Source: Tenacibaculum caenipelagi (GTDB lineage: Bacteria; Bacteroidota; Bacteroidia; Flavobacteriales; Flavobacteriaceae). Taken from it: DNA of 64,000 nucleotides. A model generated the notes under the pieces. The model searched no databases. It had not been told where the DNA came from and saw nothing but the letters and a program-made list of their open reading frames with translations. Shown here piece after piece: positions 1 to 6,201 of the stretch. Both the position numbers and the translations under genes were made by a program. The stretch is from positions 186,001 to 250,000 of the forward strand of contig NZ_SNYH01000003.1 of NCBI RefSeq assembly GCF_004363005.1, read 5' to 3'. Position 1 is the first letter of the stretch; every line of letters begins with the position of its first letter.

Positions 1-223
1 TTGTGATTGCGTAACTCAGTCCTAAGTTTTGAAGTTTTAACACAAGTAGCTCCTCATTAATTTTATTTTCTGAAGCTAGTTTTTCTTTTAGATCAGTAAC
101 TTGTTTTAACCAGTCATTATATTTGTATGCAATTGAAAAACCGTATTTCTTAAAATCTTTATTGTTTTTAAATTCTTCTAGTTTATTAAACAATGTTTCT
201 ACTTTCTGTATTGTTTGTTTCAT
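1..223 (-). CDS. Partial phage protein, C-terminus beyond the window
   Basis: An open minus-strand frame starts at ATG 223 and runs off the left edge without a stop, so at least 74 residues are present. The start reads MKQTIQKVETLFNKLEEF and the rest is rich in K, E and L (DWLKQVTDLKEKLASENK), which suggests a helical, probably coiled-coil protein. The product is not recognised. It lies downstream of the prophage early genes on the same strand and should belong to the same element. Confidence 0.5.
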   Translation of the reverse strand, partial: MKQTIQKVETLFNKLEEFKNNKDFKKYGFSIAYKYNDWLKQVTDLKEKLASENKINEELLVLKLQNLGLSYAIT

Positions 224-254
224 GTTCAAATTTAATATTTCTTATATTTGTTTT

Positions 255-410
255 ATGCTATTATTTGTAGATCCAGAAAAAGTTAAAATCCCCTTGGGTG
301 AATTGAATGTTAGTTTACAGGATTTAATTCTACTATTTGTGTTTTTTATGTTATGGTGTGTTGGGTTGATCTTAAACGAACATATCAGAAGAAAAAAGAA
401 TGATTTTTAA
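255..410 (+). CDS. Possible small single-pass membrane protein
   Basis: A plus-strand frame of 51 codons begins at ATG 255 (MLLFVDPEKVKIPLGEL) and has a hydrophobic stretch (LILLFVFFMLWCVGLIL) followed by a basic tail (RRKKNDF). It fills the gap between two minus-strand genes and its stop overlaps the end of the ASCH gene by four bases. A TAnnTTTG-like sequence (243-250) lies just upstream but without a good -33 partner. It may be real or a chance frame; its orientation against all neighbours lowers confidence. Confidence 0.3.
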   Translation: MLLFVDPEKVKIPLGELNVSLQDLILLFVFFMLWCVGLILNEHIRRKKNDF

Positions 411-853
411 AAATTGTTTTTAGGGAAATCCCATAAAGATAACTTGCCTTTTACATTAAGGATTGGTTCCTTATATGAAACAGGATTTGCAAGAACCCAA
501 TTATAAATTATTTTGGTGTCTCTATTAGTATGGAATTCATTTCCAACAATTACTCCATTAGTTTTTTCTGCCCAAATAGATTCGTGATTAATTACACAAT
601 CTATAATATCAACCTCACCAATGATTGCTCCAAAAGGCATATAATCTACTTTTTGTGGCATTTCTTTAACTTTAGAAGTGATGTACCATGCTTGCTCTTC
701 TGTTAAAATATTTGGTAAGTTTCCTGCTTTTTTTAAAGAGCTATGAATATAAATACGACCTCTGAAACTTGTTTTCCATGTCCTGTTCTCTATGTCTTTG
801 ATTCCATTAGCTATTAATGACGCCCAAGGTTGCTTTATTGACAATGCTTTCAT
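407..853 (-). CDS. ASCH domain protein
   Basis: The 148-residue product begins MKALSIKQPWASLIANGIK and continues with ENRTW and RGRIYIHSS. That is the typical opening of ASCH domains, a PUA-like beta-barrel fold thought to bind RNA or modified nucleotides. The C-terminal half (GAIIGEVDIIDCV and PILNVKGKLSLWDF) also fits the family, whose signature is K-P-W near the start and G-x-L-x-L-W near the end. ASCH proteins are common accessory genes in phages. A second PUA-like protein (DUF3850) is encoded at 4585 in this prophage. The fold assignment is firm, the role is not known. Confidence 0.88.
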   Translation of the reverse strand: MKALSIKQPWASLIANGIKDIENRTWKTSFRGRIYIHSSLKKAGNLPNILTEEQAWYITSKVKEMPQKVDYMPFGAIIGEVDIIDCVINHESIWAEKTNGVIVGNEFHTNRDTKIIYNWVLANPVSYKEPILNVKGKLSLWDFPKNNF

Positions 854-912
854 TTTATAATACTCTTTAGTTTAAATATCGGGATGATGTTATGTTTTTT
901 TATATTAATGCA

Positions 913-1137
913 TTAACACGGATAACCTTCATGTAATTCTTTACTTTCATCAGTATAAAAAAACTCATCAAACATTTCACACTCTTCATTATCACATTTG
1001 TAAATATCTCCCATTTTTTTGTAGTTACTTGCAGGGTAATATATTCCGTTTCCTGCTGTACCATAAAAACTTTCAGGTCTTCCAGTATAATAATAATCAT
1101 GATAATGTAATTCTTGTTCACAATGTGGACATTCCAT
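913..1137 (-). CDS. Small zinc-ribbon phage protein
   Basis: This 74-residue protein starts at ATG 1137 with MECPHCEQELHYHDYYYTG. A longer frame from TTG 1164 is possible but less likely. It holds a C-x2-C pair near the N-terminus (CPHC) and another pair in the middle (CDNEEC), which would make a zinc ribbon. Many such short zinc-binding proteins occur in phage accessory regions; no specific function can be given. It lies in the short leftward group (407-1562) read away from the 1567-1673 operator array. Confidence 0.65.
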   Translation of the reverse strand: MECPHCEQELHYHDYYYTGRPESFYGTAGNGIYYPASNYKKMGDIYKCDNEECEMFDEFFYTDESKELHEGYPC

Positions 1138-1172
1138 AGTTGTAAAATTATGATTGAAAATCAATCGTTTGT

Positions 1173-1562
1173 TTAATTATAATCTTTTAGCTTAATTTTT
1201 TTTATATACTCCTTGCTTGTTTTATGAATAAATTCTTCCAATGCTTCTTCATTTAGTCCTGATAAATCTATTGAATGAAGTGATAAAACACATAATAAAT
1301 TTCTCTGTAACCTTTTCAAAAGGTTTAATTCTTCAGTTGTATAGATATCAGTGATTTTTTTAAAAGATTGTGTATGCTTATCATGATACTCTCTTTTTCC
1401 ATCATCATTGATAATATAATATCCACTAATAATATCATTTGTGTACTTTCTTACTTTTACAACTTCATAAGTATTTCCAATTGTGATTTTCTTTTTACTC
1501 GATTTGTGTTTATATACACACTCTATACGTTCCCCTACTTCTATTTGTCTGATTTGAGTCAT
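1173..1562 (-). CDS. Hypothetical phage protein, first gene left of the operator array
   Basis: The protein has 129 residues and starts MTQIRQIEVGERIECVYKH. The N-terminal half looks like a small beta-barrel (GNTYEVVKVRKYTNDIISGYYIINDDGK), the C-terminal half is helical and charged. No family is recognised. Its start codon is only five bases from the first of four regularly spaced operator-like sites (1567-1673), and it is divergent from the XRE regulator at 1685, so it is probably the regulated target. Confidence 0.65.
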   Translation of the reverse strand: MTQIRQIEVGERIECVYKHKSSKKKITIGNTYEVVKVRKYTNDIISGYYIINDDGKREYHDKHTQSFKKITDIYTTEELNLLKRLQRNLLCVLSLHSIDLSGLNEEALEEFIHKTSKEYIKKIKLKDYN

Positions 1563-1566
1563 TTTA

Positions 1567-1673
1567 AAAGTTTTACTTTGAATTACCCTTCAAATTTAAA
1601 GTTTATTTTTGAGTTGATAAAATATTTTTAAAGTTTATTTTTGAAATATTTGTATTTTTAAAAGTTTTACTTT
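1567..1673. promoter_or_regulatory. Four-site operator array in a divergent promoter
   Basis: Four related sites begin with AAAGT at 1567, 1598, 1630 and 1661, that is at steps of 31, 32 and 31 bp, about three helical turns each. The two outer sites are the perfect inverted repeat AAAGT-TTT-ACTTT; the two inner sites read AAAGTTTATTTTTGA. On the minus strand a TAAATTTG -7 element (1598-1591) overlaps the second site. The array fills the gap between the divergent genes at 1562 (-) and 1685 (+), so binding by the XRE protein is the likely control of both. Confidence 0.65.
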
Positions 1674-1684
1674 AATTTCACTTT

Positions 1685-1936
1685 GTGAAACTACGATTAA
1701 AAGAAGTCGCTAAGACAAAAAATGTATCTATGGGTGAGATAGCTAAATATCTAGAAGTTACTCCTACCCAAGTATCTTACTACAATAAAGGGACTAACCA
1801 GATTCCTTTAGATAAACTTCAAAAAGCTGCTGATTTTCTTAATTGTGACTTATTAGAACTAATCGAACCGTCTTCTCCAAATTTTGCTCATTTTTATAAT
1901 TCAAATGGTGAATGGTGGGGAATTAGAAAAGAATAA
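1685..1936 (+). CDS. XRE-family (Cro/CI-like) transcriptional regulator
   Basis: The product has 83 residues and starts at GTG 1685, MKLRLKEVAKTKNVSMGEIA. A helix-turn-helix of the Cro/CI type covers about residues 4-60 (MGEIAKYLEVTPTQVSYYNKG, then IPLDKLQKAADFLNCDLLEL). The C-terminal tail is too short for a dimerisation or protease domain, so it is Cro-sized. It is the only solid plus-strand gene inside the leftward phage gene array, it is divergent from the 1562 gene across the operator array, and its end abuts the convergent gene at 1937. It probably regulates itself and the genes to its left. Confidence 0.85.
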   Translation: MKLRLKEVAKTKNVSMGEIAKYLEVTPTQVSYYNKGTNQIPLDKLQKAADFLNCDLLELIEPSSPNFAHFYNSNGEWWGIRKE

Positions 1937-2164
1937 TTACTCTTTGTTTAAAATTAAATCCAGCATCATCATCTCTCTAAAAGAAAATGTTTTTGGAATT
2001 GATTTGTCAATATACATATTGAAACTAACCAATTTATTGTTTTGCTCTAAATATGTAAACTCTACTATAATAATTCCTTTCTTATAAATACGAGTGTACC
2101 ATTTATCGTATTCGTACTCTTTATCAAATTCAAAACCCGCTTTTTTTATATCTTTTTCATTCAT
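1937..2164 (-). CDS. Hypothetical phage protein
   Basis: A 75-residue acidic/basic protein (MNEKDIKKAGFEFDKEYEY) whose middle looks like antiparallel beta strands (WYTRIYKKGIIIVEFTYLEQNNKLVSFNMYI). No family is recognised. Its stop touches the stop of the convergent XRE gene, so transcription of the leftward operon would run into the end of that gene. Confidence 0.6.
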   Translation of the reverse strand: MNEKDIKKAGFEFDKEYEYDKWYTRIYKKGIIIVEFTYLEQNNKLVSFNMYIDKSIPKTFSFREMMMLDLILNKE

Positions 2165-2184
2165 GGATATTGTAATCTTTTAAT

Positions 2185-2283
2185 TTATCTATATCTGTTT
2201 TTGTATTTTCCTCTTGGTGTTTTGTAATCTCCTAAATCGTCAATTTTTTTGACTATAAAATAAGCTAATAAGATTGTTATCAT
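2185..2283 (-). CDS. Micro-protein, 32 residues, hydrophobic N-terminus
   Basis: A 33-codon frame starts at ATG 2283, only four bases after the stop of the GIY-YIG gene. The peptide has a hydrophobic start (MITILLAYFIVKK) and a basic tail (GKYKNRYR). The tight coupling and the hydrophobic-basic layout resemble the micro-protein at 3104-3202, just upstream of the GIY-YIG gene. The frame is too short to be sure that it is translated. Confidence 0.4.
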   Translation of the reverse strand: MITILLAYFIVKKIDDLGDYKTPRGKYKNRYR

Positions 2284-2287
2284 GAAT

Positions 2288-3100
2288 TTATCTGTTTTCT
2301 ATTAACACAAATATATCTATTTGATTAATGTTATTATTTAAAACTTCTTTATTGCTAATTACTGAGTTGAATCCATTCTTTATACTATTAAACTTTAGCA
2401 TGTATTCTGATTCTACCTTATTAACCTGACTATCTTCTATGTTACTCGGTAATTCTTCCAATACTTCAAAAGTCCAATCACTCAACTTTGTTTCTCTTAA
2501 ATACAATCCAAAAGGACTATAACTTTTCGTTAAGTGATTCCACCATCTAAAAAAAGGTGCATTTCTTGTTTTACCTACATAACATTTGTCTGTTGCTTTC
2601 TCTGTGCATTTATAGATATAAATAGGACTTTCTTTAGTTATGTAGTATTCATCATCTGGAAACTCAACGTTATTCCACTTTTCCTTTTTGAAATTTTCAT
2701 AACATACATCGTCATCACTTGAACAAAACATAACATCTGACCCTAAAAGCCTTTCATCTATCCTTGGTTTTGATACATATTTATTCTCATGTACTTGTCC
2801 GCATTGTGAACATTTCCATTCTCCTTCTTCAATTAATATTTTTTCATATTCATAAAGGGGGAAAATAACTACATAGAAAAACTGTGCTTCATCTTTAGTT
2901 TCACGTTGATAAACTTTATCTTTAGGGAAAAACTGAGGATATTTACTCAATAATATTTCTTTAACCTCATTCTTATCTTTTGCTTCAATAAGTGGTTCCC
3001 TGATTATAGTAACAGAATCAAAAGGATTAGTCCACCCATATTTATCTTCTATTACAGCTAAAGATTTTACTACCCTTATAAATGCTTTAAAAAATCCCAT
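2288..3100 (-). CDS. GIY-YIG nuclease domain protein with N-terminal zinc ribbon
   Basis: The 270-residue protein has two recognisable parts. Around residues 95-130 is a cysteine cluster (CSQCGQVH, later CSSDDDVC) that looks like a zinc ribbon. At about residues 160-235 is a GIY-YIG domain: PIYIYKCTEKATDKCYVGKT supplies the YIY...CYVGKT core, followed by an arginine/histidine helix (RWWNHL) and a distal glutamate. GIY-YIG enzymes are metal-dependent DNA nucleases, in phages often homing or degradation nucleases. The gene starts three bases after the CAGTAG element at 3104. Confidence 0.8.
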   Translation of the reverse strand: MGFFKAFIRVVKSLAVIEDKYGWTNPFDSVTIIREPLIEAKDKNEVKEILLSKYPQFFPKDKVYQRETKDEAQFFYVVIFPLYEYEKILIEEGEWKCSQCGQVHENKYVSKPRIDERLLGSDVMFCSSDDDVCYENFKKEKWNNVEFPDDEYYITKESPIYIYKCTEKATDKCYVGKTRNAPFFRWWNHLTKSYSPFGLYLRETKLSDWTFEVLEELPSNIEDSQVNKVESEYMLKFNSIKNGFNSVISNKEVLNNNINQIDIFVLIENR

Positions 3101-3103
3101 TAT

Positions 3104-3202
3104 CTACTGTTTTTTAAAATAGTCTCTAATAATCGCCCCAACGAAAAAGTATAGGGCGATTATTATTGGTATACCTACCAATAATAAAATTGTTGCTTTC
3201 AT
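3104..3202 (-). CDS. Micro-protein, 32 residues, single transmembrane helix
   Basis: The frame starts at ATG 3202, sharing bases with the stop of the upstream lipoprotein gene (TAATG), and ends at the TAG of the CAGTAG element. The peptide is almost entirely hydrophobic (ATILLLVGIPIIIALYFFVG) with a short basic end (RDYFKKQ). Overlap on one side, the shared element on the other and the clean membrane helix support it as a real gene. Holin-like or superinfection-exclusion roles are possible but not shown. Confidence 0.55.
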   Translation of the reverse strand: MKATILLLVGIPIIIALYFFVGAIIRDYFKKQ

Positions 3203-3609
3203 TATTTTGACCTTGCTTCTAAAAGAGGTAAACCAGCTTCAGTAGGAACGTATATCTTATCTCCCTGACTATTTCTTATAGCATCAATTTTCAAGTACTC
3301 TAAATATTCTTTATTTCCTTTCATTGATTCTCCAATTATTCTATTTGCTTCAGCTACACCTTTTGCTCTCTCAATTTCTGCCTGCGCTTCTGCTTTAGCT
3401 ATTTTTACTTTAGCTTCTGCTTCTAACGTTGCGCTTTCATTTTTTGCTTTTGCTTCTTCAATCATTGCTTTTTTACTAGATTCAGCCTCTAATAAAATTG
3501 CTTTTCCGTTATTTTCAGAATCTAACAAATGTTGTTCTCTGCTAAATTCATAACAAGATGTAAATGTTAATGATAATACGATTAGCGTTAAAATGTTAAT
3601 TTTTTTCAT
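3202..3609 (-). CDS. Phage lipoprotein resembling the tail of SPFH/prohibitin proteins
   Basis: Translation probably starts at ATG 3609 (MKKINILTLIVLSLTFTSC); a longer frame from 3642 would add eleven residues before the signal. LTFTSC is a lipobox, so the product is an outer- or inner-membrane lipoprotein of 135 residues. The middle is an A/E/K-rich coiled coil and the end (YLKIDAIRNSQGDKIYVPT, EAGLPLLEA) closely resembles the C-terminal part of band-7/prohibitin (SPFH) proteins. The SPFH core domain itself is absent. It may interact with host SPFH complexes such as HflKC; this is inference. Confidence 0.65.
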   Translation of the reverse strand: MKKINILTLIVLSLTFTSCYEFSREQHLLDSENNGKAILLEAESSKKAMIEEAKAKNESATLEAEAKVKIAKAEAQAEIERAKGVAEANRIIGESMKGNKEYLEYLKIDAIRNSQGDKIYVPTEAGLPLLEARSK

Positions 3610-3666
3610 TTTGATTGTTTTTAAAGTTTTTAGCGATTTCATTATTAGTAGGTATCGCTATTTAAC

Positions 3667-4449
3667 CTACAGATTTAATGAATACGTTACCTTTTTTGGT
3701 TTTACGTAATTCGTGATTAATATTTCTTGTCTTCTGTTTTTTAAATTTCTTCTTTCCTCGAGATAGATTACATTCATTTTGTAATCGGAAGCAAAATCTA
3801 AAACAGGTTCAGTTGCAAATTCAGACATTGCAGAATTAATACCTGAAGTATCCATTATTTTAAAACAGTCCTCAGTATCATTAACAGTCCATTTATTTAC
3901 CTTGTAAGTATGTTCTGTACCTAAGTAAACAGGATCTAGATAACACAAACAATCACTTTTAGGTGTTACTTTGTCATTAAATGAAATTTTTCCTAATACC
4001 TCACGAAAATCAACGTTTGTAATTTTTGCGTTTTTAAGCATTTGAAAAGTTGGTTCAATACGATCAATTAAATTTCTTTTACAATGACCTATTCCAAGTC
4101 TTATAGTATCTCCTTTCCCCATGTAAGTAAAATTAGATAGCAATAAAAATCTAACTGCTTTTCTAACTGGATCTGTTTCTTCATTTTTTAGGTAGTACTT
4201 GATCAAACTTTCCGAAACTGGCAATAATTCCAATTGCTTTTTTAATTCTTCTTTTTGATCAAGCATTACCAAGTACAAATTTGTTACGTCTGAATCAGCA
4301 TCATTAAGTATTGAAAACTTAGGAGTAGGCAAATAAAAATAACTACCACCTGCGCCAAAGAATAACTCAATTCTCATTCTATGAGGTAAAAAATTCGCAT
4401 GAAGCTGTTTTGCTAATTTGCGTTTATTTCCTAGTCTTGTTAATACCAC
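3667..4449 (-). CDS. DNA adenine methyltransferase, D12 class
   Basis: The 260-residue protein starts at GTG 4449 (MVLTRLGNKRKLAKQL). The S-adenosylmethionine-binding motif is ELFFGAGGSYFYL (about residue 28) and NDADSDVTNLY follows as in D12-class (Dam-like) N6-adenine methyltransferases. The catalytic motif, normally DPPY, reads YLDPVYLGT here, so the second proline is replaced by valine. The gene ends in CTGTAG, the dispersed element of this region. Such enzymes protect phage DNA from restriction; whether the DPVY form is active cannot be judged from the sequence. Confidence 0.75.
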   Translation of the reverse strand: MVLTRLGNKRKLAKQLHANFLPHRMRIELFFGAGGSYFYLPTPKFSILNDADSDVTNLYLVMLDQKEELKKQLELLPVSESLIKYYLKNEETDPVRKAVRFLLLSNFTYMGKGDTIRLGIGHCKRNLIDRIEPTFQMLKNAKITNVDFREVLGKISFNDKVTPKSDCLCYLDPVYLGTEHTYKVNKWTVNDTEDCFKIMDTSGINSAMSEFATEPVLDFASDYKMNVIYLEERRNLKNRRQEILITNYVKPKKVTYSLNL

Positions 4450-4566
4450 TTTATCTACTGTTTTAAAAAAATCGGTACAAAAAGCATTGGCGCGAAACTT
4501 CCCGATAAATGTTTACTTATATTGCTTTCCACCCATCCGAAAGGGACCTTGTGCGCAATTTCTTTT

Positions 4567-4582
4567 GTAGCTCAATAGCTAC
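4567..4582. repeat. 16-nt hairpin GTAGCTCAATAGCTAC, orphan copy
   Basis: The inverted repeat GTAGCT-CAAT-AGCTAC is identical, loop included, to the copy at 6787-6802. It stands directly downstream of the DUF3850 stop, and 27 nt further there is no start codon, unlike the other two copies. The stretch 4450-4566 after it holds no convincing gene, only two frames of 7 and 10 codons. Confidence 0.7.
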
Positions 4583-4584
4583 AA

Positions 4585-4836
4585 TTACTTTATAATTTCT
4601 ATACTCATTGCTACATAGTCTTTCTCTAGACCATAATTACCTCCTTGTAGTATGTGAGTAACTTTTACGTTACATTCTTTACCTGTGTATTGTTCTGTAT
4701 ATGGACACCACTCTTCTAAACACAAAGTATCGCCATCTTTGTAATCTCTATCGTTTTTGCGTAACTCTACTTTTTTAAATCCATTCTCAACTTGATAAAA
4801 ATGAATTGGTAATATTTTAAGATTGTGTATTTTCAT
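4585..4836 (-). CDS. DUF3850 (PUA/ASCH-like) protein
   Basis: The 83-residue product fits DUF3850: MKIHNLKILPIHFYQVENG followed by KKVELRKNDRDYKDGDTLCL, then YTGKECNVKVTHILQGGNYGL and a final DYVAMSIEII. The family is a small PUA/ASCH-like barrel, frequent in phages, with presumed RNA-binding or nucleotide-sensing role. The start at 4836 is preceded by the extended junction element (CAGTAG, hairpin, then ACGCAAAAACGCAAA-like A-rich leader), the same arrangement as in front of the 6427-6771 gene. Confidence 0.85.
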   Translation of the reverse strand: MKIHNLKILPIHFYQVENGFKKVELRKNDRDYKDGDTLCLEEWCPYTEQYTGKECNVKVTHILQGGNYGLEKDYVAMSIEIIK

Positions 4837-4851
4837 CTTTTGCGTTTTTGC

Positions 4852-4867
4852 GTAGCTAGATTGCTAC
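4852..4867. repeat. 16-nt hairpin in extended junction element
   Basis: GTAGC-TAGATT-GCTAC forms a 5-bp stem overlapping the CAGTAG element (4864-4869). The leader between it and ATG 4836 contains CAAAAACGCAAA on the minus strand, the same string as in the leader at 6772-6786. The distance from TAG to ATG is 27 nt in both leaders. Confidence 0.7.
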
Positions 4868-5013
4868 TGTATTTCTGTTTTTATCCTTTCTCTCAATGAT
4901 GATGCTATATGCTTTTCATCAACGGTTTCATAAACCATTCTCAAAAGAGACTTTAATTGTCCTTCTTTATAGGCTTGATTTGTCGTTTTTTCAATTATGC
5001 TTTCTAATCCCAT
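4864..5013 (-). CDS. Small phage protein, 49 residues
   Basis: This gene is missed by usual length cut-offs. It starts at ATG 5013, three bases after CTGTAG (5017-5022), and ends in the CAG-TAG of the next element. The product (MGLESIIEKTTNQAYKEGQ, then LRMVYETVDEKHIASSL) is a helical acidic/basic protein. The sequence resembles ordinary coding sequence and both junctions carry the dispersed element, which is why I consider it real. Function unknown. Confidence 0.65.
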   Translation of the reverse strand: MGLESIIEKTTNQAYKEGQLKSLLRMVYETVDEKHIASSLRERIKTEIQ

Positions 5014-5016
5014 TAT

Positions 5017-5157
5017 CTACAGTTTTATAATCTTAGCTAACTTCTGAACCTCCTCATTTTCATCTTTCCATTTTAAATTCCATCCAAGAGGAAAATTCTT
5101 GTTTAAAAATGCTCTAGCTTTTTTTAGCTTCATTTGTTTTTCTGTTAATTTTTTCAT
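5017..5157 (-). CDS. Small phage protein, 46 residues
   Basis: The frame from ATG 5157 (MKKLTEKQMKLKKARAFLNK) ends with CTG-TAG at 5017. An in-frame ATG at 5187 would add MSRSARIFKD; it lies next to a perfect 14-bp palindrome GAGCAGATCTGCTC (5172-5185). The peptide is strongly basic at the start and has an aromatic middle (FPLGWNLKWKDE). Function unknown; the element at both ends supports it. Confidence 0.6.
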   Translation of the reverse strand: MKKLTEKQMKLKKARAFLNKNFPLGWNLKWKDENEEVQKLAKIIKL

Positions 5158-5237
5158 GTCTTTAAAAATGCGAGCAGATCTGCTCATGTTTTTTGTGCGC
5201 TTATAATTTGTACTGGATCTAGTCCATATTTTAAAAG

Positions 5238-5504
5238 CTACTGTTTAAAGTTCATTGTTCCCATCATAAAATCAACATAGGAGTCTATCTGATCTTGATC
5301 GTTATGATATTGATGTTCCTGAGCCATTTCAATTGCTGTTCTCATTTCCCATTCATTGGTTGGATATGGAGAATAAAAATTGTGTACCCATTCTCCTTCC
5401 TTAGCTAATTCACAAGCGACGTCTTCTTTTGAAGCTTTTTCAAAATCAGAATCAGTTAAATGTGTATTCTCTATTAAATATGCTTTTGCCTCATCTGTTG
5501 TCAT
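5238..5504 (-). CDS. Hypothetical phage protein
   Basis: The likely start is ATG 5504 (MTTDEAKAYLIENTHLTDSD), five bases after the CAGTAG element at 5510; a frame extended to 5543 would overlap the upstream gene and ignore the element. The 88-residue acidic product contains EWVHNFYSPYPTNEWEMRTA and a tyrosine/aspartate-rich end. It ends AAA-CAG-TAG. No family recognised. Confidence 0.65.
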   Translation of the reverse strand: MTTDEAKAYLIENTHLTDSDFEKASKEDVACELAKEGEWVHNFYSPYPTNEWEMRTAIEMAQEHQYHNDQDQIDSYVDFMMGTMNFKQ

Positions 5505-5515
5505 GATTTCTACTG

Positions 5516-5776
5516 TTAATTTATTCGTTGAAAAACATGCCATACAGATTGTTCTATAAAAGCAGTTCCTAAATATTTCCTATTGAAATTATCAATTGGA
5601 TTACCTGTGCTAAAAACCTCTAATTCAATTTGTTCAGTTTTCGCTTCTGGATCAACTAAAGCCCAAATAAAAATTTCGTAAAACTGGCTATCAACTTTTA
5701 AAATTTCATAGCCTTTTGGTAATTCTAAAAATTGAAAGTCTTTTATATGTAGCTTGTATTTATATATTCTTTTCAC
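5516..5776 (-). CDS. Hypothetical phage protein
   Basis: An 86-residue protein starting at GTG 5776 (MKRIYKYKLHIKDFQFLELP). The pattern of beta strands (YEILKVDSQFYEIFIWALVD and EQIELEVFSTGNPI), then YLGTAFIEQSVWHVFQ, matches a type of short phage protein seen in Bacteroidetes phages (inference by look only). The start follows CAGTAG by five bases (AAAAC). Confidence 0.6.
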   Translation of the reverse strand: MKRIYKYKLHIKDFQFLELPKGYEILKVDSQFYEIFIWALVDPEAKTEQIELEVFSTGNPIDNFNRKYLGTAFIEQSVWHVFQRIN

Positions 5777-5788
5777 GTTTTCTACTGT

Positions 5789-5977
5789 TTAATTAATATA
5801 TCCTGTTTCGAATTCATTTTGCAACAATGAACACACACGTCTTAATTCGTTCTCAATTGCTTCATGTTTAATCACATCTAAAGTCATATTTTGTTCTCTA
5901 CAAAAAATTACTCTTTGATGATGGAAATCTTCACGTTTACGAATTTCCTTGATTACTTTTATTGCTTTACCGCTCAT
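5789..5977 (-). CDS. Hypothetical phage protein, helical
   Basis: A 62-residue protein from ATG 5977 (MSGKAIKVIKEIRKREDFHH); GTG 5983 is possible but overlaps the CTGTAG element, which precedes ATG 5977 by five bases. The product is basic at the start and acidic/helical at the end (HEAIENELRRVCSLLQNEFE). Function unknown. Confidence 0.55.
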   Translation of the reverse strand: MSGKAIKVIKEIRKREDFHHQRVIFCREQNMTLDVIKHEAIENELRRVCSLLQNEFETGYIN

Positions 5978-5989
5978 TTTCACTACAGA

Positions 5990-6187
5990 TTAAATGTTAT
6001 CTTCTCCTAACACAAGACAATCTTCAAAAGCGAATGGTTCGCCTTCATGTCCTTCAGAAAATTTCACATTTCTAACTTCCATTTCTTCTAATGGCTTGAA
6101 TTGAAATTCTCCATCAGTGTCTTCAATTAAAACTTCCATATGCTCTGGATAGCTTTCTAATTTCATTTTTAATTCTTTTACTGTCAT
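5990..6187 (-). CDS. Hypothetical phage protein
   Basis: The 65-residue acidic protein begins MTVKELKMKLESYPEHMEVL and continues IEDTDGEFQFKPLEEM. The opening (TVKEL...L..YP....V) is a common pattern in small phage proteins of unknown function. Start codon 6187 follows CAGTAG (6193) by five bases, AAATC, the same spacer as at 5504. Confidence 0.65.
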   Translation of the reverse strand: MTVKELKMKLESYPEHMEVLIEDTDGEFQFKPLEEMEVRNVKFSEGHEGEPFAFEDCLVLGEDNI

Positions 6188-6201
6188 GATTTCTACTGTT
6201 T

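Noticed and set aside
123-254. N-terminal extension of the small plus-strand frame at 255-410
   Set aside because: The first half lies on the complement of the minus-strand gene at 1-223 and does not look like protein; only the part from ATG 255 is considered.
900-1121. Alternative minus-strand frame over the zinc-ribbon gene
   Set aside because: The overlapping frame 913-1137 has ordered cysteine pairs (CPHC, CDNEEC); this one is a shadow.
5172-5185. 14-bp palindrome GAGCAGATCTGCTC as an operator
   Set aside because: It is perfect but single, has no promoter nearby and may lie in the coding start of the 5017 gene; noted only in that entry.
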